Source: Helopsaltes ochotensis
Taxonomy: Eukaryota > Chordata > Aves > Passeriformes > Locustellidae
Assembly (NCBI GenBank): GCA_013400155.1
Contig: VXBM01000001.1
Location: 4,730,515-4,794,514, forward strand
Length of the DNA stretch: 64,000 bases
Direction of reading: 5' to 3'
Position numbers and translations under genes: made by a program. Numbering within the stretch: position 1 is the stretch's first letter; each line of letters begins with the position of its first letter. This document shows positions 63,001-64,000 of the stretch, piece after piece. The notes below the pieces were generated by a model. It saw nothing but the letters and a program-made list of their open reading frames with translations. It was not told where the DNA came from and did no database searches.

Positions 63001-63163
63001 AAAGTACCTTTAAGAAGATTGTTTGGGTCTTTCCACAATATTTACCAGATGATTCAGGGCTTGCTGGGGAATACAACACTTGGTGTGCAGGAACACGAGC
63101 ATAGGCCAGTCTTTTCTCCCCTCGGATCATCCATATGATTACATCAGGCATACTGTTTTGTGG
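36026..63163 (-). CDS. MYOF: Myoferlin, C-terminal 1,294 residues (31 exons)
   Basis: Myoferlin is a tail-anchored ferlin of the plasma membrane and endocytic vesicles, known for Ca2+-dependent membrane fusion, repair, myoblast fusion and receptor recycling. Thirty-one exons chain in phase with GT-AG introns into 1,294 residues. In order they give the end of the central region, nested DysF domains (exons W3-W7), C2D (W8-W11), C2DE (W12-W14), linker (W15-W18), C2E (W19-W22), C2F (W24-W28), a transmembrane helix (W30) and an 11-residue tail. Identity to MYOF rather than dysferlin rests on motifs such as GVNTWRDQL, QLLQNVARFKG and LTEK-EEEIVDWW. Candidate Ca2+ ligands in C2D (DKDSFSDPY), C2E (YDYD) and C2F (WDNDKFSLDD) are kept. 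The 5' exons lie beyond the window, so the gene is partial. The tail ends KPI, one residue shorter than human. No frameshift or stop was seen. Confidence 0.97.
36511..36658 (-). CDS. MYOF: MYOF exon W30 (transmembrane)
   Basis: 148 nt, phase 2 to 0, (N)RPDTSFLWFTNPCKT to LYSLP. The basic WRRFKW stretch precedes a helix of about 22 hydrophobic residues (LFIGLIILLILLLFAAVLL), the single C-terminal membrane anchor. The donor is GTAAGA. Confidence 0.98.
36980..37089 (-). CDS. MYOF: MYOF exon W29
   Basis: 110 nt, phase 0 to 2, GKVEMTLEVVNEKEAEERPA to KLDLP plus two bases. Contains GKGRDEPNMNPKLDLP, identical to human. The donor is GTAAGA. Confidence 0.97.
37774..38000 (-). mobile_element. CR1-type LINE, 3'-end fragment
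   Basis: The plus strand reads AGAATCACACAATCATTTAG then GTTGGGAAAGAC, ATCACCAAGTCCACC, and later CCAAATCTCCCCTGGCACAG and TTGAGGC. This is the familiar antisense wording of the avian CR1 3' region, so the element is oriented minus, the same direction as MYOF. It is 5'-truncated and diverged. The boundary at about 38000 is fuzzy and similarity may reach 38055. It lies in the intron between exons W28 and W29. Confidence 0.85.
38286..38479 (-). CDS. MYOF: MYOF exon W28
   Basis: 194 nt, phase 1 to 0, (G)FVELDLHKTIIPAK to GSRILA. Contains SLFEQKSMKGWWPCY, conserved in ferlins. The donor is GTAAGG. The next intron (1,196 nt) carries the CR1 fragment. Confidence 0.97.
39370..39469 (-). CDS. MYOF: MYOF exon W27 (C2F)
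   Basis: 100 nt, phase 0 to 1, EHFWSLDKTEFRIPP to DDYL plus one base. Contains IIQIWDNDKFSLDDYLG with the loop-3 aspartates of C2F. The donor is GTAAGA. Confidence 0.97.
39773..39914 (-). CDS. MYOF: MYOF exon W26 (C2F)
   Basis: 142 nt, phase 2 to 0, (G)WMPGNEENKQKTDV to CLVSKK. Contains HYRSLDGEGNFNWRFVFPF and DYLPAEQ, almost invariant across ferlins. The donor is GTAAGT. Confidence 0.98.
40479..40574 (-). CDS. MYOF: MYOF exon W25 (C2F)
   Basis: 96 nt, phase 2 to 2, (K)YILRVIVWNTKDVLL to SDIYVK plus two bases. Contains VWNTKDV and TGEEMSDIYVKG with loop-1 acidic residues of C2F. Confidence 0.97.
40656..40744 (-). CDS. MYOF: MYOF exon W24 (C2F start)
   Basis: 89 nt, phase 0 to 2, GKLQMWVDVFPKSL to PRKAK plus two bases. 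Contains GPPGPPFNITPRKAK, which precedes C2F in MYOF and dysferlin. It is separated from exon W25 by only 81 nt. Confidence 0.96.
41037..41176 (-). CDS. MYOF: MYOF exon W23
   Basis: 140 nt, phase 1 to 0, (E)ANKILHQHLGPG to QPNISQ. Contains EERLALHILRTQGLVPEHVE, shared by myoferlin and dysferlin. The donor is GTAATG. Confidence 0.96.
41407..41555 (-). CDS. MYOF: MYOF exon W22
   Basis: 149 nt, phase 2 to 1, SGVNTWRDQLKPTQ to TLEEA plus one base. SGVNTWRDQL and QLLQNVARFKG are diagnostic of myoferlin against dysferlin. The donor is GTGAGT. Confidence 0.97.
42086..42256 (-). CDS. MYOF: MYOF exon W21 (C2E)
   Basis: 171 nt, phase 2 to 2, (R)MYELSCFLPQEKD to IPQQYW plus two bases. Contains ISVYDYDALTRDEKVGE with loop-3 aspartates and IDLENRFLSRYG. 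The donor is AT/GTAAGT, so the junction codon gives isoleucine where human has valine. Confidence 0.97.
43206..43297 (-). CDS. MYOF: MYOF exon W20 (C2E)
   Basis: 92 nt, phase 0 to 2, CDPYIKISLSKKVIE to LNPIFG plus two bases. CDPY carries the loop-1 aspartate, and VPNTLNPIFG is the C2 signature. Found by direct reading; base composition returns to AT-rich. Confidence 0.96.
43406..43561 (-). CDS. MYOF: MYOF exon W19 (C2E start), CpG-dense
   Basis: 156 nt, 52 codons, phase 0-0, GSFKIYALPDDPAVP to PQDNNGL. Contains APPRQFRELPDSGPQE and the first C2E strands. Unlike its neighbours it is strongly GC-rich, with about eleven CpGs and many G- or C-ending codons. The protein is nevertheless highly conserved. 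The donor is GTGAGG. Confidence 0.97.
44288..44413 (-). CDS. MYOF: MYOF exon W18
   Basis: 126 nt, 42 codons, phase 0-0, VYDCELEKVPEFN to VVGEFK. Contains DTFKLYRGKS and DDPSVVGEFK, conserved across ferlins. The acceptor lies next to a T-rich tract and the donor is GTAAAT. Confidence 0.97.
45047..45145 (-). CDS. MYOF: MYOF exon W17
   Basis: 99 nt, 33 codons, phase 0-0, EEEIVDWWSKFYAS to GYDTLK. This is a ferlin hallmark segment before C2E. It was found by direct reading. The acceptor is CTTTAAG and the donor GTATTG. Confidence 0.96.
45959..45970 (-). CDS. MYOF: MYOF exon W16, 12-nt microexon (LTEK)
   Basis: Only 12 nt, CTCACAGAAAAG, encoding LTEK. It sits between a CAG acceptor, with a T-rich tract 20-35 nt upstream, and a GTAATG donor. 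These four residues are exactly those present in human myoferlin between the acidic linker and EEEIVDWW, and no other match was found in the 4.3 kb between exons W15 and W17. Phase 0-0, so skipping would keep the frame. Confidence 0.88.
46218..46272. repeat. (AT)n microsatellite
   Basis: Interrupted TA/AT dinucleotide run in MYOF intron W15, pure over two blocks and degrading to TATATGTATAAATA. Likely length-polymorphic. Confidence 0.9.
46952..46967. promoter_or_regulatory. 16-bp palindrome of POU/homeodomain type
   Basis: TTGCATAATTATGCAA is its own reverse complement and joins two octamer-like TTGCAT half-sites around TAATTA. ATGCAAAG lies 10-20 bp upstream and several TAATTAAT/ATAATTAAA words follow up to 47010. 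It resembles dimeric POU binding sites. This is inferred from motif shape only. Confidence 0.35.
49345..49421 (-). CDS. MYOF: MYOF exon W15
   Basis: 77 nt, phase 1 to 0, (V)SLLSAVPRQDTVIDME to LLTAQ. Acidic linker DMEDTQPLL. It is followed by the largest intron in the window (3,374 nt), which ends at a 12-nt microexon. Confidence 0.93.
50031..50196 (-). CDS. MYOF: MYOF exon W14 (C2DE end)
   Basis: 166 nt, phase 0 to 1, LLPKEELYSPSLVIKV to IAPQLK plus one base. Contains FGRKPIVGQCTIDLLE. The donor is GTAGAA. Confidence 0.96.
50708..50869 (-). CDS. MYOF: MYOF exon W13 (C2DE)
   Basis: 162 nt, 54 codons, phase 0-0, ILAWGLRNMKNYQ to VLFMKV. Contains SPSLIVECGGEMVESVVI and NLKKTPNFP, very close to human myoferlin. 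The donor is GTACGT. Confidence 0.97.
51149..51247 (-). CDS. MYOF: MYOF exon W12
   Basis: 99 nt, 33 codons, phase 0-0, GGTNLPILPSQRAPKL to VVQLTAVE. The MVPQGIRPVVQLTAVE segment leads into the C2DE domain. Confidence 0.96.
51400..51558 (-). CDS. MYOF: MYOF exon W11 (C2D end)
   Basis: 159 nt, 53 codons, phase 0-0, GKDEFLGRSV to ELILRDK. It completes C2D (GKDEFLG after the loop-3 aspartates) and runs into the linker. Confidence 0.97.
51655..51836 (-). CDS. MYOF: MYOF exon W10 (C2D)
   Basis: 182 nt, phase 1 to 0, (D)PYAHVSFLHQSK to DSDQV. Contains the C2 signature TLNPTWDQTLIF and the loop-3 segment LFDSDQV. The upstream intron is 1,756 nt, AT-rich, with no element recognised. Confidence 0.97.
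53593..53670 (-). CDS. MYOF: MYOF exon W9 (C2D start)
   Basis: 78 nt, phase 1 to 1, (R)VYTYHLRCYIYQARNL to KDSFS plus one base. It holds the first strands of C2D and the loop-1 aspartate region LDKDSFSD. The donor is GTATGA. Confidence 0.96.
54966..55077 (-). CDS. MYOF: MYOF exon W8 (linker to C2D)
   Basis: 112 nt, phase 0 to 1, GADNSVDEGEG to VSCYFD plus one base. The first half is an acidic, variable linker and the second (TTVFGANTPMVSCYF) is well conserved. The donor is GTAGGT. Confidence 0.95.
56276..56449 (-). CDS. MYOF: MYOF exon W7 (DysF end)
   Basis: 174 nt, 58 codons, phase 0-0, GRSSYEDQEGWEY to KLEGAL. Contains IGWKFHWEQRSSDTF and the FRRRRWRRKM motif that closes the outer DysF domain. 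The acceptor placement before GRSS is the best in-phase AG. The residues before DQEGW differ from human, as is usual for this linker. Confidence 0.93.
56743..56885 (-). CDS. MYOF: MYOF exon W6 (DysF)
   Basis: 143 nt, phase 1 to 0, GWEYGITIPPD to EGATAGR. Contains SWVAAEKMYHTHRRRRLV, a conserved ferlin basic stretch in the DysF C-terminal part. The upstream intron is 1,583 nt and empty of recognisable elements. Confidence 0.96.
58469..58574 (-). CDS. MYOF: MYOF exon W5 (DysF)
   Basis: 106 nt, phase 0 to 1, NGEKAPPPREF to AVDEH plus one base. Contains CPFGWVWEDDAW, the inner DysF motif. The exon was read directly because its open frame is too short to stand out. Only 115 nt separates it from exon W4. 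Confidence 0.95.
58690..58804 (-). CDS. MYOF: MYOF exon W4 (DysF)
   Basis: 115 nt, phase 2 to 0, (S)LLTEADAGHTEF to SFTDV. Contains YENESRYPGGEW, typical of the inner DysF repeat. The acceptor follows a T15 run (A15 at 58816-58830 on the plus strand). The donor is GTGAGA. Confidence 0.96.
60443..60606 (-). CDS. MYOF: MYOF exon W3 (DysF start)
   Basis: 164 nt, phase 0 to 2, YENQALLFGKWG to DPER plus two bases. Encodes KFSDVTGKIKLKREYFLPPKG and the GWDWEGEW motif, the tryptophan-rich signature of the outer DysF N-terminal part. The following intron is 1,638 nt with no recognisable element. Confidence 0.97.
61352..61479 (-). other. Exon-like block in MYOF intron W2
   Basis: A 40-odd codon open frame with four CpGs is bounded upstream by TTTTGTAG/CAG acceptors (exon would start at 61479 or 61476) and downstream by a consensus GTAAGT donor (exon would end at 61352). 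Its length (128 or 125 nt) is not a multiple of three. In the frame set by exon W2 it meets TGA after seven or eight codons, so inclusion would truncate MYOF. It has no counterpart in the myoferlin protein. It could be a poison exon, a relic of another coding sequence, or chance. Confidence 0.3.
61873..62004 (-). CDS. MYOF: MYOF exon W2
   Basis: 132 nt, 44 codons, phase 0-0, YPQDK to VFAEM. Carries WLGLSAVEKKFNSFAEGTF, near identical to human myoferlin. The donor is GTATGT. The following 1,266-nt intron contains an exon-like block (see findings). Confidence 0.96.
63008..63163 (-). CDS. MYOF: MYOF exon W1
   Basis: 156 nt, 52 codons, phase 0-0. It begins PQNSMPD and ends QTIFLK, and encodes the IIWMIRGEKRLAYAR segment before the DysF region. 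The acceptor is preceded by a pyrimidine-rich stretch and the donor is GTACTT. The intron after it is 1,003 nt and holds nothing notable. Confidence 0.95.
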
Positions 63164-64000
63164 CTGAGGATTATTTGTGGGGAAAAGAGAGTTAAGAAGA
63201 GTAAGTAATAGAACAATAAACTAATCTAGAGTTTAGAAAAGAGAAACATAAATAAGGGTTTATGTCAAAGGATTTATCATTTAAAATCATGAATCACAAC
63301 AAACATGATAAATGGAATTGTTTTGTTTTGCATGTAAACCAATATATAGCTCTGAAAGAATCATAAAAAATACCATTGAGATTTTTGGAAAGCAAAGTAA
63401 CTTTTACTAAAAAAAAATCCTTAAATATTTTATGAATTTTTATAGAGATACTTTGGATCTTGATTCCCTTATGGTGATGACAGCAACTGGATGCCATATG
63501 CTGATGCTTTGGACTGACCTGCTACATACTGAAGTGCTTGTGATGCTTCCACATCAAGGGTATGTCACTGTGTCATTGTAAGACTTTTAGCAGAAGACAG
63601 AAACCACCTATTACCTTTTAGGAGTTCTTTGCCCACCTTTGTGAGCTGGCTGCAAGTCTGACCAATAAATTGCTCTTTTTGTTTTGCTTTGTTTTAATCT
63701 GTAGCAGTACAGACCAGAAGGAACAAATTAAAAATAAAACCATTAAAATAAATAAAACCATGTTGTGTAAACCAGTTATAAGATAGCCAAGATGAAAACA
63801 GAAATTATTGCTGAAAATTAAAAAGAAATCCACAGAACCAGGTTTAACTCTGTTAGAAGTTGATTACTATGGCTAATAATCTGTGGAAAGCCAACATATA
63901 CCCTACAGTCCCTGAACCAGAAAAATGGCTTGCAATTCTGGAGAAAAGGAAAGAACAGTCACTTAAACAGAACCTTAAATAGAACAGGGTCTATTCTACC
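63164..64000 (-). other. Part of next upstream MYOF intron
   Basis: The sequence upstream of exon W1. The expected preceding exon, encoding the segment that ends just before PQNSMPD, was looked for and not found, so it lies beyond 64000. Confidence 0.8.

Noticed and set aside
36026..63163. Identification as dysferlin or another ferlin
   Set aside because: Paralogue-specific segments (GVNTWRDQL, QLLQNVARFKG, KPEKC-type C2F linker, LTEK) fit myoferlin and differ from dysferlin.
1..64000. CRISPR arrays, tRNA or rRNA genes, bacterial operons
   Set aside because: No regularly spaced repeats, tRNA box motifs or rRNA sequence seen; the spliced gene and CR1 show vertebrate nuclear DNA.

Overview
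The window is vertebrate, most likely avian, nuclear DNA. The only gene I can identify is a multi-exon ferlin on the minus strand whose protein matches myoferlin (MYOF) residue for residue over long stretches. A bird is inferred from a 3'-end CR1-type LINE fragment at about 37774-38000 with the usual sauropsid CR1 tail wording, from compact introns (31 coding exons in 27 kb), and from the scarcity of other interspersed repeats. I cannot name the species.

Layout. 1-35384 is intergenic sequence beyond the 3' end of MYOF. It has no gene I can support. It holds a 74-nt poly(A) at the window edge, two minus-strand stretches that look like decayed coding copies (about 5900-6540 and 19419-21012), a few short repeats and hairpins, one candidate regulatory block (about 24880-25800) and a small CpG cluster (32245-32310). 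In human, CYP26A1 lies beyond the MYOF 3' end, so this may be the equivalent gene desert; no CYP26A1 exon is visible here.

35385-63163 carries the 3' part of MYOF: 3' UTR with a poly(A) signal at 35400-35405, stop codon at 36026-36028, and 31 coding exons ending upstream at 63163. 63164-64000 is part of the next intron; the upstream exons (C2A to C2C and FerA) lie outside the window. All splice sites I read are GT-AG and all phases chain without a break, giving 1,294 residues plus stop, that is roughly the last 63% of a ~2,060-residue ferlin. In order the protein holds the end of the central region, the nested DysF domains, C2D, C2DE, C2E, C2F, one transmembrane helix and an 11-residue tail after it.

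Points of interest are a 12-nt in-frame microexon (45959-45970), a CpG-dense exon (43406-43561) in an AT-rich gene, an exon-like block in intron W2 that would act as a poison exon if spliced in, a C14-U12 run in the 3' UTR, and a palindromic POU/homeodomain-like cluster in the largest intron. I found no CRISPR array, tRNA, rRNA or new multi-gene system.
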